Positions 16,868 to 26,638 of a DNA stretch of 64,000 nucleotides are shown piece by piece. A program made the translations under genes and the position numbers. Below the pieces are notes generated by a model. It saw only the letters and a list, made by a program, of their open reading frames with translations, was not told the origin of the DNA and did not search any database. This DNA comes from Pseudomonas sp. FP2196 (GTDB lineage: Bacteria; Pseudomonadota; Gammaproteobacteria; Pseudomonadales; Pseudomonadaceae), in the NCBI RefSeq assembly GCF_030687715.1, contig NZ_CP117445.1, positions 4,639,501-4,703,500 of the forward strand. Reading direction: 5' to 3'. Position 1 is the stretch's first letter. Each line of letters opens with the position of its first letter.

Positions 16868-17311
16868 TTAGGCCGAGGTGCTGACCAGCGAACCGGATGT
16901 GCTGCTGTCGGAATCCTGCAAGGCCTGCAACAGCGAGGCTGTGGCGGTGGACAGGGAGGCCGAGGTGGCCGTGACCTGCGCTTGCGCAGCGGCGACTTCG
17001 GCAGCCTTGGCATCCGAACTTTCCTGCTTCGCCTGGGCCGCTTGCAGCGCTTGTTGCTCTTCCTGCAATTGCTTCTGCAGTTCGGCAATCTGCTTGCGCA
17101 GTTCTTTCACCGAATCCGATTCCTCGCTGCTGCTGGAACTGCTGTCGCCCGCCGGAGCCGTGCCGCCTGCAGCGACTTTGCCGGTGTCAGCGGTCGTGCC
17201 GGTGCTGGTCGTCGCAGTGGTCGCGGTGTTGTCGCCAACATCGCTGGTCGACATTTTGCTGGCCGACGTGGTGAGGGGCTGATTGATCGATACAGAGGTG
17301 ATGCTGACCAT
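16868..17311 (-). CDS. low-complexity coiled-coil protein (FlxA-like)
   Basis: 147 residues. A Thr/Ser/Gly-rich N-terminal part (~1-65) contains a serine run. A heptad-type coiled coil follows (~67-105, VKELRKQIAELQKQLQEEQ), then an Ala/Ser/Thr-rich tail. No signal peptide. The middle resembles FlxA-like proteins, but this composition is not diagnostic and the function is unknown. It lies downstream of the chemoreceptor on the same strand, with a large hairpin between. Confidence 0.65.
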   Translation of the reverse strand: MVSITSVSINQPLTTSASKMSTSDVGDNTATTATTSTGTTADTGKVAAGGTAPAGDSSSSSSEESDSVKELRKQIAELQKQLQEEQQALQAAQAKQESSDAKAAEVAAAQAQVTATSASLSTATASLLQALQDSDSSTSGSLVSTSA

Positions 17312-17375
17312 GGGAATGCTCCAATGCCGGTTATAGATACCCGGTCATCGACCATGGCCGCATTGAATTGAGATC

Positions 17376-17414
17376 GACTGTGTACCGACTCGGTATCCGA
17401 ATCGGTACACAGTC
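17376..17414. other. 39-bp extended perfect hairpin
   Basis: GACTGTGTACCGA and TCGGTACACAGTC are perfect 13-bp arms around a 13-bp centre that itself contains CGG-TAT-CCG. It begins 6 bp beyond the chemoreceptor stop. No T-run follows on either strand, so it is not a standard terminator; it could be a transcript-stabilising hairpin or an operator. Confidence 0.7.
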
Positions 17415-17420
17415 AACGGC

Positions 17421-19043
17421 TCAGGCGCTCAGGCGCGAGGTGACTTCGTTCAGTTGCCCCGACAACCCATGTAGGTTCTGGCTGGCGCTTTCGGTGCGCT
17501 GCACGCTGTCGAGGTTGGTGCTGGCGATGGAGGTGATCTCGGTCAGGTTGCGTGAGATGTCCTCGGCTACCGAAGTCTGCTCTTCGGCGGCGGTGGCGAT
17601 CTGGCGGTTCATGTCGCGAATCGCTTCCACCGCATGAGTGATGCGCTCCAGCATTGCACCGGCCTGGGTGACCTGCTCGACGCTTTCATCGCTACGGCTC
17701 TGGCCGCTGTCGATGGCTTGCGCGGCGTCCACCGCGCCGGTCTGCACGCTCTGGATGATCTGGTTGATCTCGATGATCGACTCCGCCGTACGCTGCGCCA
17801 GGTTGCGCACTTCGTCGGCGACCACAGCAAAACCACGCCCGGCCTCACCGGCCCGCGCCGCTTCAATGGCGGCGTTCAACGCCAGCAGGTTGGTCTGCTC
17901 GGCAATGCCGCGAATCACTTCCAGCACCTTGCCGATACGGCCGCTGTCGGCTTCCAGACGACGGATCACCGTGGCGGTGTTGGCGATTTCACCGCGCATC
18001 TGCGTGATGGTGTGGATGGTGCTCTGCATGACCTTTTCACCCTGCTGGGCGGACTGGTCGGCATCGTCGGCAGCGCGCGCCGCATCGGCGGCGTGACGCG
18101 CCACTTCCTGGGCGGTGGCAGACATTTCGTTCATTGCCGTGGCCACCTGGTCGGTGCGGTTGAACTGCTCGTTGGTGCCGCCGGCCATGGTCGTGGCGAT
18201 GGCGTTCAACTCGCCGCTGGCGCTGTCCAGGTCACTGGCACTGCGCTGCAAACGGGTGAAGGTTTCAGCGAGGAAATCGCGCAGTGTATTGGCGGCGGCA
18301 GCGAGGTTGCCCAACTCATCCTGACGGTCACTGGACACGCGCTCGGCCAATTTGCCTCGGCTCAACTGGGTCACGTAATCAATCAGTTTGCGGATCGGCT
18401 CGACCAGATTGCGATTGACCAGCCACAGGCTGAGCAGACCAATCAGCAAACTTGAAGCCAGCATCACCAGGGTGCCGAGCAATACGGTGCGATCGGCCTC
18501 GGCACTGATCAGCGCCGACTGCTCAGTGCCCTGTTTGCGCAACTCGGTCACCAGTTCGCTCATCTGCTCGCTGGTCGCGCGGTCGACGCCTTTGACCGCG
18601 AGGTCACCCGCCGCAGGATCGGCGCCGGCCGCCACGTAGGCATCGCGGCCCTTTTGGTAGGCAGCGCCCAACTGACGGTGCTCATCGCGCAAACGATCGA
18701 TACGGTTTTTCAGACTTGGCTCGATACCTTTCTGGCTGGCCAGTTCACCGAGAATGTTCTGCACATCGCGCTGACGGTCTTCAAACTGGCCCCAGTACTT
18801 GGCCAGGTCTGCCGGTTGCTTGCCGCGCAGCAGAACGTTTTTCCATTCCTGCACCTGCACCTTGAATTGCAGGTTGGCTTCGTCGATCAGTTGCGAAGTG
18901 TGCAAGGGGCCTGCGATCAACTGGCTGTAGCTTTGCACGCCGTTGGACAGGAAATGGAAACAGGCCAGCGCGATCAACAGCATCGCCAGCAGGCTGCCGC
19001 TCAGCAGGGCCAGGATTTGCGCTCTCAGGGATTTTTGCAGCAT
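17421..19043 (-). CDS. membrane methyl-accepting chemotaxis protein
   Basis: 540 residues in the classical chemoreceptor layout. TM1 lies at ~13-33. The periplasmic helical sensor (~34-190) resembles a four-helix bundle. TM2 is at ~191-212, followed by a HAMP domain (~213-265) and a cytoplasmic signalling domain with tip [20 protein letters not shown]. The ligand is unknown. It is divergent from zntB. Confidence 0.92.
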   Translation of the reverse strand: MLQKSLRAQILALLSGSLLAMLLIALACFHFLSNGVQSYSQLIAGPLHTSQLIDEANLQFKVQVQEWKNVLLRGKQPADLAKYWGQFEDRQRDVQNILGELASQKGIEPSLKNRIDRLRDEHRQLGAAYQKGRDAYVAAGADPAAGDLAVKGVDRATSEQMSELVTELRKQGTEQSALISAEADRTVLLGTLVMLASSLLIGLLSLWLVNRNLVEPIRKLIDYVTQLSRGKLAERVSSDRQDELGNLAAAANTLRDFLAETFTRLQRSASDLDSASGELNAIATTMAGGTNEQFNRTDQVATAMNEMSATAQEVARHAADAARAADDADQSAQQGEKVMQSTIHTITQMRGEIANTATVIRRLEADSGRIGKVLEVIRGIAEQTNLLALNAAIEAARAGEAGRGFAVVADEVRNLAQRTAESIIEINQIIQSVQTGAVDAAQAIDSGQSRSDESVEQVTQAGAMLERITHAVEAIRDMNRQIATAAEEQTSVAEDISRNLTEITSIASTNLDSVQRTESASQNLHGLSGQLNEVTSRLSA

Positions 19044-19319
19044 CGCAGGTACTCAAGACAGGGATGAGGCACGCCCGAAACGAGCGTGAAATAGTGCCGG
19101 ACTTCCCTGTCAGCGAACCTTGGCCCGTGGCCAATGGCGCGCAACCTAATGCACCCGTGATCGGCGTGCGAGTGCGCTTCTTGAGCACTTTCCGACAGCC
19201 GGTAAATCATTGATTTGACGCCGTTTTACCGTCACGTAAACGTCATGTGCGGTTGCGATGATGCGGCTCAGGTGAATCTGTGAATTCCCTGTCTCACGCC
19301 CTTCTCGCAGCGAGCCTCC

Positions 19320-20342
19320 ATGAACCACAGCCTCGATATCAGCCACCGCGATCCTGACCTGTTTGGCTTGCTCTACGGCTTTCGCTTTCTACCCGGTGAA
19401 CGTGGTCGCGAGGTCGATTCGGCGACGGCCCTGCGTTGTTTGCAGGACGACAGCGACAGCGGTGAATTCCTCTGGCTGCACCTGAACCTGGCGCACGCGG
19501 CGTGCGAGCGCTGGATGAAAAGTCATCTGCAATTGCCTGAAGAATTTTTCGAGGCGTTGCATGAAGGCTCGCGCTCGACGCGCATCGAGCATGTCGACTC
19601 GGCACTGCTGGCGGTGGTCAACGACGTGGTGTTCAACCTCAGCAGCATGGTCTCCTCGGATGTGTCGACGCTGTGGGTCTGTGTGCGCAGCAAACTGATC
19701 GTCAGCGCGCGCCTGCAACCGCTGCACTCGGTGGATAAATTGCGCTCGTCGGTGAAGGCCGGCGAGCGCTTTCGCTCGCCTTCGGAATTGCTCGTACACC
19801 TGCTGCGCGATCAGGGCGAAGTGCTGACGCAGATCGTGCGCAAGACCAGCCTCAGCGTCGATCAGGTCGAGGACGAATTGCTCTCCTCGCGGCTGTCGAC
19901 CAACCGCGCCGAACTCGGCGCTCACCGGCGGGTGCTGGTACGTCTGCAACGGCTGTTGGCGCTAGAGCCGGGCTCGTTGCTGCGCCTGCTCAATCGCCCG
20001 CCGCCGTGGTTGCAGAAGGAGGACGTCAAGGAGTTGCGCAAATCCACCGAGGAGTTCGCGCTGATCATCAACGACCTCACCGCCCTCGGCGAGCGGATCA
20101 AACTACTTCAGGAAGAGATCGCCGCCAACCTCAACGAACAGAGTAACCGCACCCTGTTCACCCTGACCGTGGTGACGGTGCTGGCGCTGCCGATCAACAT
20201 CATTGCCGGTTTCTTCGGGATGAATGTGGGCGGGGTACCGTTGTCGCAGGACCCGGAGGGGTTCTGGATACTGGTGGCGCTGGTCGCGACGTTTACGGTG
20301 ATCGCCGGGCGCTGGGCGTTTCGCAAACGCGGGGATTATTAA
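19320..20342 (+). CDS. zntB: ZntB-type zinc/divalent cation transporter (CorA family)
   Basis: 340 residues. A long soluble N-terminal domain (~1-280) ends in coiled helices, and two C-terminal membrane helices follow. The CorA-family signature GMN is present at the end of the first helix in the form GMNVGGVPL, the ZntB-type variant. ZntB mediates zinc transport across the inner membrane. It is a single gene followed by a REP pair. Confidence 0.88.
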   Translation: MNHSLDISHRDPDLFGLLYGFRFLPGERGREVDSATALRCLQDDSDSGEFLWLHLNLAHAACERWMKSHLQLPEEFFEALHEGSRSTRIEHVDSALLAVVNDVVFNLSSMVSSDVSTLWVCVRSKLIVSARLQPLHSVDKLRSSVKAGERFRSPSELLVHLLRDQGEVLTQIVRKTSLSVDQVEDELLSSRLSTNRAELGAHRRVLVRLQRLLALEPGSLLRLLNRPPPWLQKEDVKELRKSTEEFALIINDLTALGERIKLLQEEIAANLNEQSNRTLFTLTVVTVLALPINIIAGFFGMNVGGVPLSQDPEGFWILVALVATFTVIAGRWAFRKRGDY

Positions 20343-20370
20343 CCCCCAAATTACTGTGTCCCACCACAGA

Positions 20371-20467
20371 TCCCTTGCAGGAGTGAGCCTGCTCGCGATA
20401 GCGGTGTGTCAGACACACCTGTTTTGAATGTGCCAACGTCATCGCGAGCAGGCTCACTCCTACAGGG
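20371..20467. repeat. REP-type inverted pair (family A)
   Basis: GGAGTGAGCCTGCTCGCGAT and its inverse ATCGCGAGCAGGCTCACTCC sit ~50 bp apart. Further copies are at 22220-22312, 34311-34401 and 62907-62999. Confidence 0.9.
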
Positions 20468-20593
20468 GTTGTTCATTTCCCTTCGGATCTATGGTCAGAC
20501 TAAACCGCCAAACACTGACCTGAAGCAGTCTCTCTGTAACATTTTGCAACGATCATGGGCGACATTCCTTCCCTCGCTCAGGATTGTCCGCTC

Positions 20594-22207
20594 ATGGCTA
20601 CTCCCTCCCTGACCGCCCGCCAAACGTCCGCCCCCAGCGGCAGGCCCGCCCTCGACAAGAAAACCGGCCCGTTCACCTACGTGATCTTTTTTGCGGTGCT
20701 GGCCATGGGAATGCTGTTCACGGCTTATAGCCTGATGCACGACATGCACGAACTCGGCACCGTGGTCACCACGTGGACGCCGTTCCTGCTGCTCGGCGTG
20801 GCACTGCTGATTGCACTGGGTTTTGAGTTCGTCAACGGTTTTCACGACACCGCCAACGCCGTGGCCACCGTGATCTACACCCACTCGCTGCCGCCGAATG
20901 TCGCAGTGGTCTGGTCGGGGTTCTTCAATTTCCTCGGTGTGCTGCTCTCCAGTGGCGCGGTGGCGTTCGGCATCATCGCGTTGCTGCCGGTGGAGCTGAT
21001 TCTGCAAGTCGGTTCGTCCGCCGGTTTCGCGATGATCTTCGCACTGCTGATTGCGGCGATCCTGTGGAACCTCGGCACCTGGTGGCTGGGCTTGCCGGCC
21101 TCGTCGTCGCACACGTTGATCGGCTCGATCATCGGCGTCGGCGTGGCCAATGCCTTGATGCACGGGCGTGACGGCACCAGTGGCGTGGACTGGGCACAGG
21201 CAACCAAGATTGGCTATGCATTGCTGCTGTCGCCGCTGGTGGGTTTCGGTTTTGCGGCGTTGTTGCTGCTGGCGTTGCGCGCGTTCGTGAAGAACCGTTC
21301 GCTGTACAAGGCGCCTGAAGGCAACACCCCGCCACCGTGGTGGATTCGCGGTTTGCTGATCCTGACCTGCACCGGCGTATCGTTCGCCCACGGCTCCAAC
21401 GATGGGCAGAAAGGCATGGGCCTGATCATGCTGATTCTGGTCGGCACCTTGCCGATGGCCTATGCGTTGAACCGCACCATGCCGGAAGAACAAACACTGC
21501 AGTTCGCCGCCGTGGCGCAAGTCACCCAGCAGGCGCTGGTCAAAAGTTCACCGCTGCCGGCGCCGGCCGATCCGCGCCCGATCCTCTCGGATTACATGCG
21601 CAGCAAGGAAGCCACGCCGCAATTGGTCCCCGCCCTCGCCGCTCTCACCGGGCACATCGGTGAAGAAGTCAAAGGCTACGGCTCGCTGGCGAAAGTCCCG
21701 GCCGAAGCCATGGGCAACGTGCGTAATGACATGTACCTGGCTAGCGAAACCATTCGCCTGATGGACAAGAACAAGGTCGGTAACTTCGACGCCGACACCA
21801 GCGGCAAGCTGCAACTGTTCAAGCAACAGATCGACAACGCCACGCGGTTCATTCCGCTGTGGGTAAAGATCGCCGTGGCCATCGCACTGGGACTGGGCAC
21901 CATGGTCGGCTGGAAGCGCATTGTGGTGACGGTCGGCGAGAAGATCGGCAAGACCCACCTGACTTACGCCCAAGGCGCGTCGGCGGAAACCGTAGCGATG
22001 CTGACCATTGGCGCGGCCGACATGTTTGGTTTGCCGGTGTCGACGACGCACGTGTTGTCTTCGGGCGTGGCCGGGACCATGGTTGCCAATGGCGGCGGTT
22101 TGCAGATGAAGACCATCCGCAATCTGTTGATGGCATGGGTGCTGACATTGCCGGCGGCGATTTTGTTGTCGGGCAGCCTGTACTGGTTGTTCACCCAGAT
22201 CTTCTAA
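20594..22207 (+). CDS. PiT family inorganic phosphate transporter
   Basis: A protein of 537 residues from the ATG at 20594 (MATPSLTAR); an ATG 13 codons upstream is possible but less typical. The two PiT signature repeats are clear: GFHDTANAVATVIYT near residue 80 and FAHGSNDGQKGMG near residue 265. About ten membrane segments flank a hydrophilic central loop (~300-420). It imports inorganic phosphate, probably with a metal-phosphate/proton symport mechanism. A REP pair precedes and another follows it. Confidence 0.92.
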   Translation: MATPSLTARQTSAPSGRPALDKKTGPFTYVIFFAVLAMGMLFTAYSLMHDMHELGTVVTTWTPFLLLGVALLIALGFEFVNGFHDTANAVATVIYTHSLPPNVAVVWSGFFNFLGVLLSSGAVAFGIIALLPVELILQVGSSAGFAMIFALLIAAILWNLGTWWLGLPASSSHTLIGSIIGVGVANALMHGRDGTSGVDWAQATKIGYALLLSPLVGFGFAALLLLALRAFVKNRSLYKAPEGNTPPPWWIRGLLILTCTGVSFAHGSNDGQKGMGLIMLILVGTLPMAYALNRTMPEEQTLQFAAVAQVTQQALVKSSPLPAPADPRPILSDYMRSKEATPQLVPALAALTGHIGEEVKGYGSLAKVPAEAMGNVRNDMYLASETIRLMDKNKVGNFDADTSGKLQLFKQQIDNATRFIPLWVKIAVAIALGLGTMVGWKRIVVTVGEKIGKTHLTYAQGASAETVAMLTIGAADMFGLPVSTTHVLSSGVAGTMVANGGGLQMKTIRNLLMAWVLTLPAAILLSGSLYWLFTQIF

Positions 22208-22219
22208 CCTCCACGATCC

Positions 22220-22312
22220 CTTGTAGGAGTGAGCCTGCTCGCGATAGCGTTCTGTCAGCCGATGCAAATGTAGACTGATGAACCGCTATCGCGAGCAGGC
22301 TCACTCCTACAT
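22220..22312. repeat. REP-type inverted pair (family A)
   Basis: TAGGAGTGAGCCTGCTCGCG and CGCGAGCAGGCTCACTCCTA, ~45 bp apart, fill the convergent junction of the phosphate transporter and a LysR gene. Confidence 0.92.
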
Positions 22313-22330
22313 TCTGATTTGTGTAGCGGT

Positions 22331-23227
22331 TTAGAGAGTCGAACGAATCACCTCCCCCAACCAATCCATAAACGCCCGCACCCGCAACGGCAAATGCCGC
22401 TGCCGCGCATACAACAGCGAAACGGCCATTGCCGGCGCGTTGTATTGCGGCAGCACCGCCACCAACTCGCCGGTTTGCAGATGCGAGCGCAGGCCGGTAT
22501 TGGGCACCTGCACCATCCCGAAACCGCCCAGACACGCCGACTCGTAAGCATCGGTGCTGTTGACCGTGACACTGCCGGCCATTGGTACGCGCCGTATCTG
22601 CCCCTCCTCCTCATAGACAAACCCTTCCGAACGCGAACCGAGCACGCCGACGTAATGCACCAGTCGATGCTGCGCCAGATCTGCCAGCGTCTGCGGCACC
22701 CCATAGCGCTCAAGATACGCAGGGCTGGCGCAGTTGATCATCGGCAAGTCACACAGATGCCGCGCCACCACTGATTGATCCGGCTGCGCGCCGACGCGCA
22801 GCACGCAATCAAAACCTTCGCTGAGCAGATCGACGCGGCGGTCGGTGCTGCTGATTTCCAGCTCCAGGTTCGGGTGGCGATCCATGAACTGCGGCAGCCG
22901 TGGCATCACCACGCGCCGGGCGAGAATGTTCGGCATGTCGATGCGAATTCGCCCGGTCAGCGACGCTTCGTCCTGGCGGAACAAGCCTTCGATCTCGTCC
23001 ATGTGCGACAGCAGATCCTTGCTGCGCTCATACAAAACCAGGCCGTCCTGCGTCGCTTGCACCTTGCGTGTGGTGCGTTGCAGCAGGCGCGTGCCGAGCA
23101 GGGCTTCCAGCGCTTGCACATGCTCGGACACGGTCGAACGTGGCAAGCCGAGGTTTTCTCCGGCGAGGGTGAAGCTCGATAACTCGCTGACCCGGACGAA
23201 GGTGCGCAGCAGTTCCAGTTTGTTCAT
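22331..23227 (-). CDS. LysR family transcriptional regulator (CrgA-type)
   Basis: A 298-residue LysR protein with a strong winged helix-turn-helix (ELSSFTLAGENLGLPRSTVSEHV, ~17-40) and a LysR-substrate domain of the CrgA/DmlR-like type (TGRIRIDMPN at ~92). It is divergent from an SDR gene, with 120 bp between starts, and probably regulates it. Confidence 0.9.
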   Translation of the reverse strand: MNKLELLRTFVRVSELSSFTLAGENLGLPRSTVSEHVQALEALLGTRLLQRTTRKVQATQDGLVLYERSKDLLSHMDEIEGLFRQDEASLTGRIRIDMPNILARRVVMPRLPQFMDRHPNLELEISSTDRRVDLLSEGFDCVLRVGAQPDQSVVARHLCDLPMINCASPAYLERYGVPQTLADLAQHRLVHYVGVLGSRSEGFVYEEEGQIRRVPMAGSVTVNSTDAYESACLGGFGMVQVPNTGLRSHLQTGELVAVLPQYNAPAMAVSLLYARQRHLPLRVRAFMDWLGEVIRSTL

Positions 23228-23347
23228 GGGCCACCTGTTTATTGTTCGGATTAACCGATCAGTGATTCCGATTTCAGTCTATTTATCACCTGACGGCGGA
23301 TAAATAAACTTTGATCCATCACCACTCACCGCAACCGAGGAAGCCCC

Positions 23348-24103
23348 ATGAACCGTAAAATCGCATTGATCACCGGCGCCAGTCGTGGCCTGGGCAAAAA
23401 CGCCGCCCTGCACCTCGCTGCTCTTGGCATCGACATCATCGGCACCTACAACAGCCGCGCCGATGAAGCTCAGGCGCTGGTTGCCGAAATTGAAGCGCTC
23501 GGCGGTAAAGCCGTGATGCTGCAACTGGATGTCGGCCGCAGCGAAGGTTTCGCTGATTTCGCCGCGCGGATCGAGCAGGCGTTGCAGCACTTTGATCGGC
23601 AGCGATTTGATTTCCTGATCAACAATGCCGGGGTCGGTTTGCATGTCAGTTTCGCCGAAACGACCGTGGCGCAATTCGACATGCTGATGAACGTGCATTT
23701 CAAAGGACCGTTCTTCCTGACTCAGCAACTGCTGCCACTGATTAACGATGGCGGGCGGATCATCAACATCTCCAGCGGCCTTGCTCGTTTCAGTATCCCG
23801 GGCGCCAGTGCTTATGCGGCGATGAAAGGCGCGATTGAAGTACTGACCCGCTATCAGGCCAAAGAGTTGGGCTCACGGCAGATCACCGTAAATACGCTGG
23901 CGCCGGGTGCGATTGAAACCGACTTTGGCGGCGGCACCGTGCGCGACAACCCGGCGGTGAATGCGATGGTCGCCGAAAACACCGCGCTGGGCCGTGCCGG
24001 TCAGCCGGATGATATTGGCGGGGCGCTGGCGTTGCTGCTGTCGCCGGGTGCGCAGTGGATCAATGGGCAGCGGGTTGAGGCGTCGGGCGGGATGTTTCTC
24101 TAA
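23348..24103 (+). CDS. SDR family oxidoreductase
   Basis: A 251-residue short-chain dehydrogenase. The Rossmann nucleotide motif is TGASRGLGKNAA (TGxxxGxG, ~10-21), the structural NNAG is at ~97, and the catalytic Ser, Tyr-x3-Lys are in ISSG...YAAMKGA (~140-162). A C-terminal GGMFL closes the fold. It is probably NADP-dependent; the substrate is unknown. GAGGAA precedes the ATG. Divergent LysR partner. Confidence 0.92.
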   Translation: MNRKIALITGASRGLGKNAALHLAALGIDIIGTYNSRADEAQALVAEIEALGGKAVMLQLDVGRSEGFADFAARIEQALQHFDRQRFDFLINNAGVGLHVSFAETTVAQFDMLMNVHFKGPFFLTQQLLPLINDGGRIINISSGLARFSIPGASAYAAMKGAIEVLTRYQAKELGSRQITVNTLAPGAIETDFGGGTVRDNPAVNAMVAENTALGRAGQPDDIGGALALLLSPGAQWINGQRVEASGGMFL

Positions 24104-24135
24104 GCCTCACTAAAACTTTTGTGGAAATAGCCATT

Positions 24136-24229
24136 GGGGCGAGGGGATTTATCCCCGATGGACTGCGCAGCAGGCCCATTTTCTGGGGCTGCTTCGCAAC
24201 CCATCGGGGATAAATCCCCTCGCCACAGG
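24136..24229. repeat. REP-type inverted pair (family D)
   Basis: GCGAGGGGATTTATCCCCGA and TCGGGGATAAATCCCCTCGC, nearly the same as the copy at 13279-13373, at the convergent SDR/PACE junction. Confidence 0.9.
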
Positions 24230-24253
24230 TTTTATATTTGCCACAGTTTTTGG

Positions 24254-24691
24254 TTAACCCTCACAGACACGACGGGTCAGGAAGCGCTCGCGCACCACGT
24301 CATAGCCCCAGTGATAGACGTAGGTGTACGGCAGGAAGAACAGCAACACGCCGATGTCGAGCAACAACGCCTGCCACAGGCTGACCGACAGCCACCACGC
24401 AATCAGCGGCACGCCCATCACGATCAAACCACCCTCGAACAGCAACGCATGCACCACCCGCACCCAAGCGTTGTGGGCGACGTTCATGCGCGCCAGCATG
24501 CGGTCGAAGAAACGGTTGAACACCACGTTCCAGCCCAGCGCCAGCATCGCGATCAGTACCGTCACCGCGCCCATGTCGAGCAGCGGTTTTTGCAGGATCC
24601 ACGCCAGCAATGGTGTGCAAATCAGGATCGCGAGCAGTTCGAAACCGATGGCCTGGAAAATACGTTCTGTAAGGGATTTGTTGGCAGTCAT
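24254..24691 (-). CDS. PACE family (AceI-type) multidrug efflux transporter
   Basis: A protein of 145 residues from the ATG at 24691. Four membrane helices form two bacterial-transmembrane-pair (BTP) repeats. The PACE markers are visible: a Glu in the first helix (IGFELLAI), LGWNVVFNRFFD at the end of repeat one, HALLFEGGLIV, and DIGVLLFFLPYTYVYHWGYD at the end. PACE proteins export biocides such as chlorhexidine or polyamines. It is divergent from a LysR regulator, the common arrangement for this family; a second, similar module is at 37.8-39.2 kb. Confidence 0.9.
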   Translation of the reverse strand: MTANKSLTERIFQAIGFELLAILICTPLLAWILQKPLLDMGAVTVLIAMLALGWNVVFNRFFDRMLARMNVAHNAWVRVVHALLFEGGLIVMGVPLIAWWLSVSLWQALLLDIGVLLFFLPYTYVYHWGYDVVRERFLTRRVCEG

Positions 24692-24780
24692 GGCCTGACT
24701 CCTTGAGTGACGATGGTTGCCATGATCCACCCAGACACCGATACTTCATAACCAATAACCATCGATCAAGGCGATAGTTC

Positions 24781-25635
24781 ATGGCTTCGCAAGAAGTGCT
24801 GTTGGCGTTTGTCCAGGCGGCGACGCAGGGTTCGTTTTCGGCGGCGGCGCGCAAACTCGGGCGCAGTCAGTCGACCATCAGCGCGGCGGTGGCGAGTCTG
24901 GAGATTGATCTGGATCTGATCCTGTTTGATCGCAGCAGCCGCAAGCCGACTCTCACTCCTGCCGGCCACGTGATGCTGCAACGGGCCGAGGCGATTCTGA
25001 CGGCTAACAGTCGACTGGAAATGACTGCGCGGCAATTGTCCCAAGGCGTCGAGCCGAAACTGACCGTGGCGATTTCCGATACCTACCAATCAGCGCGTTT
25101 CGAAGCGGCGCTGGTGGGGTTCGAGCAGCGTTATCCGGATCTGGAACTGGAATGCCTGATCGCCGAGTGCGATGACTTGATCGAACTGGTGCAGCGCGGG
25201 CGGGCGCATCTGGCGTTTGCCGAGATGCAGGACACTTACCCGCCGGATCTGGTGACCTCGACCGTCGACGAGCGCACCGATATTGCGCTGTTCGTCAGTC
25301 GCGAACATCCGCTCACAACGCTGGAACACATCGATCAAGCCATCCTCGAACAACATCGCGAACTGCGTCTGGCAACGATCATCAATCCCTACGACAGTCG
25401 CGCCAAGGGGCGCGTGTGGTCGGCACCGAGTTATCTGATGTTGATGGAAATGGCCGAGATGGGCTTCGGCTGGGCGCCACTGCCGCGCTGGCTGGTGGGA
25501 CGTTTCGGCAATGGCACGCTAGTGGAACTGAACGTGCGCGGCTGGCCGAAACCGGTGTTTGTCGATGCCTTGTGGTCGCGGCTATACCCGCCAGGGCCGG
25601 CGGGGAGCTGGTTGCTGAGCAAGATGCTGGAATAG
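24781..25635 (+). CDS. LysR family regulator divergent from PACE pump
   Basis: 284 residues: N-terminal winged helix-turn-helix (QGSFSAAARKLGRSQSTISAAVASLE, ~14-39) and a LysR substrate domain. It starts 90 bp from the divergent PACE efflux gene and is its likely regulator. Its TAG stop abuts a family C REP pair. Confidence 0.9.
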   Translation: MASQEVLLAFVQAATQGSFSAAARKLGRSQSTISAAVASLEIDLDLILFDRSSRKPTLTPAGHVMLQRAEAILTANSRLEMTARQLSQGVEPKLTVAISDTYQSARFEAALVGFEQRYPDLELECLIAECDDLIELVQRGRAHLAFAEMQDTYPPDLVTSTVDERTDIALFVSREHPLTTLEHIDQAILEQHRELRLATIINPYDSRAKGRVWSAPSYLMLMEMAEMGFGWAPLPRWLVGRFGNGTLVELNVRGWPKPVFVDALWSRLYPPGPAGSWLLSKMLE

Positions 25636-25722
25636 ATCAAAAGATCGCAGCCTTCGGCAGCTCCTACAGAGGAAATGCACTGCCAATGTAGGAGCTGCCG
25701 AAGGCTGCGATCTTTTGATCTT
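25635..25722. repeat. REP-type inverted pair (family C)
   Basis: AAGATCGCAGCCTTCGGCAG and CTGCCGAAGGCTGCGATCTT, ~35 bp apart, between two convergent LysR genes. The right half overlaps the coding end of the gene at 25664-26527. Confidence 0.92.
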
Positions 25723-26527
25723 CCTGAAAGTATTCATGCAACCCACGCATCGCCGGCAACTCCAGCGCCTGCGCCGCATAACACAACCCGACCCGCCGGG
25801 TTGGTGCCGGCAAGTGCAGCGCGCGCACCACCACCCGCCCATGCCCATCGACCAGCGACTGCGGCAACATCGCCACCCCGACACCCGCCGCGACCATATG
25901 CAGCGCCTGCTGCAACGACCCGGCATGCCCCGCCACCGCATCTGGCGAACGCCCGTATAACGCCATCAAACGCTGGTGCGACGGATGTTGCGGGCAAGTG
26001 ATCCAGTCTTCAATCGGCGCCCAACCGGCCTGCGCCGCCGCCATTGGATGATCCAGCGGCAATGCCATCACGTACGGTTCTTCCCACAGCGGCAGGAACA
26101 ACTCGTCCTCGCAGCACATTTCCTCAACCGCCAAACGACCCTCACCGCTGCAACCCTCCTCCAGCGTCAGCAGCAGATTCGGCAATGCCAGATGGGCCAT
26201 GCGCACGAACGCTTCGATATGGCTGGCGGCGATGTCGCCCTCGATACCCAGAGTCAGTGGCACGCGATTTTCGCCACCGCGAAACATCCGGCTCAGGGCC
26301 TCCGCTTCCGCCACCATGCGCCGCGCCTGCGGATACAGCAGCCGCGCTTCATCACTGACTTCAACCCCGCGCGGCTGACGCACAAACAGCGTCGCGCCGA
26401 GTTCTTCTTCAAGCTGTTTGATTGTCACCGACAGCGTCGGCTGGCTGATGAACAGTCGCTGAGCGGCGGCGGTGATGTTGCGTTCCTCGAACACCGCGAG
26501 AAAAGCTTTTAGATGGCGGATATCCAT
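25664..26527 (-). CDS. LysR family regulator with REP-encoded C-terminus
   Basis: 287 residues: LysR helix-turn-helix (ERNITAAAQRLFISQPTLSVTIKQLE, ~15-40) and substrate-binding domain. Its last ~17 residues (QKIAAFGSSYIGSAFPL) are translated directly from a family C REP sequence, so the repeat has replaced or extended the original tail. It is divergent from an SDR gene at 26639, its probable target. Confidence 0.87.
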   Translation of the reverse strand: MDIRHLKAFLAVFEERNITAAAQRLFISQPTLSVTIKQLEEELGATLFVRQPRGVEVSDEARLLYPQARRMVAEAEALSRMFRGGENRVPLTLGIEGDIAASHIEAFVRMAHLALPNLLLTLEEGCSGEGRLAVEEMCCEDELFLPLWEEPYVMALPLDHPMAAAQAGWAPIEDWITCPQHPSHQRLMALYGRSPDAVAGHAGSLQQALHMVAAGVGVAMLPQSLVDGHGRVVVRALHLPAPTRRVGLCYAAQALELPAMRGLHEYFQEDQKIAAFGSSYIGSAFPL

Positions 26528-26638
26528 AGGCTATTCCGATGACAGACAGAGAAATAAGGCATTTTTCAGCCTTGAAGCGGCTAAATATACTGCGCCCATT
26601 AGATAGTCATTTGAAATTCTTATTTCAGGAGTACATCC

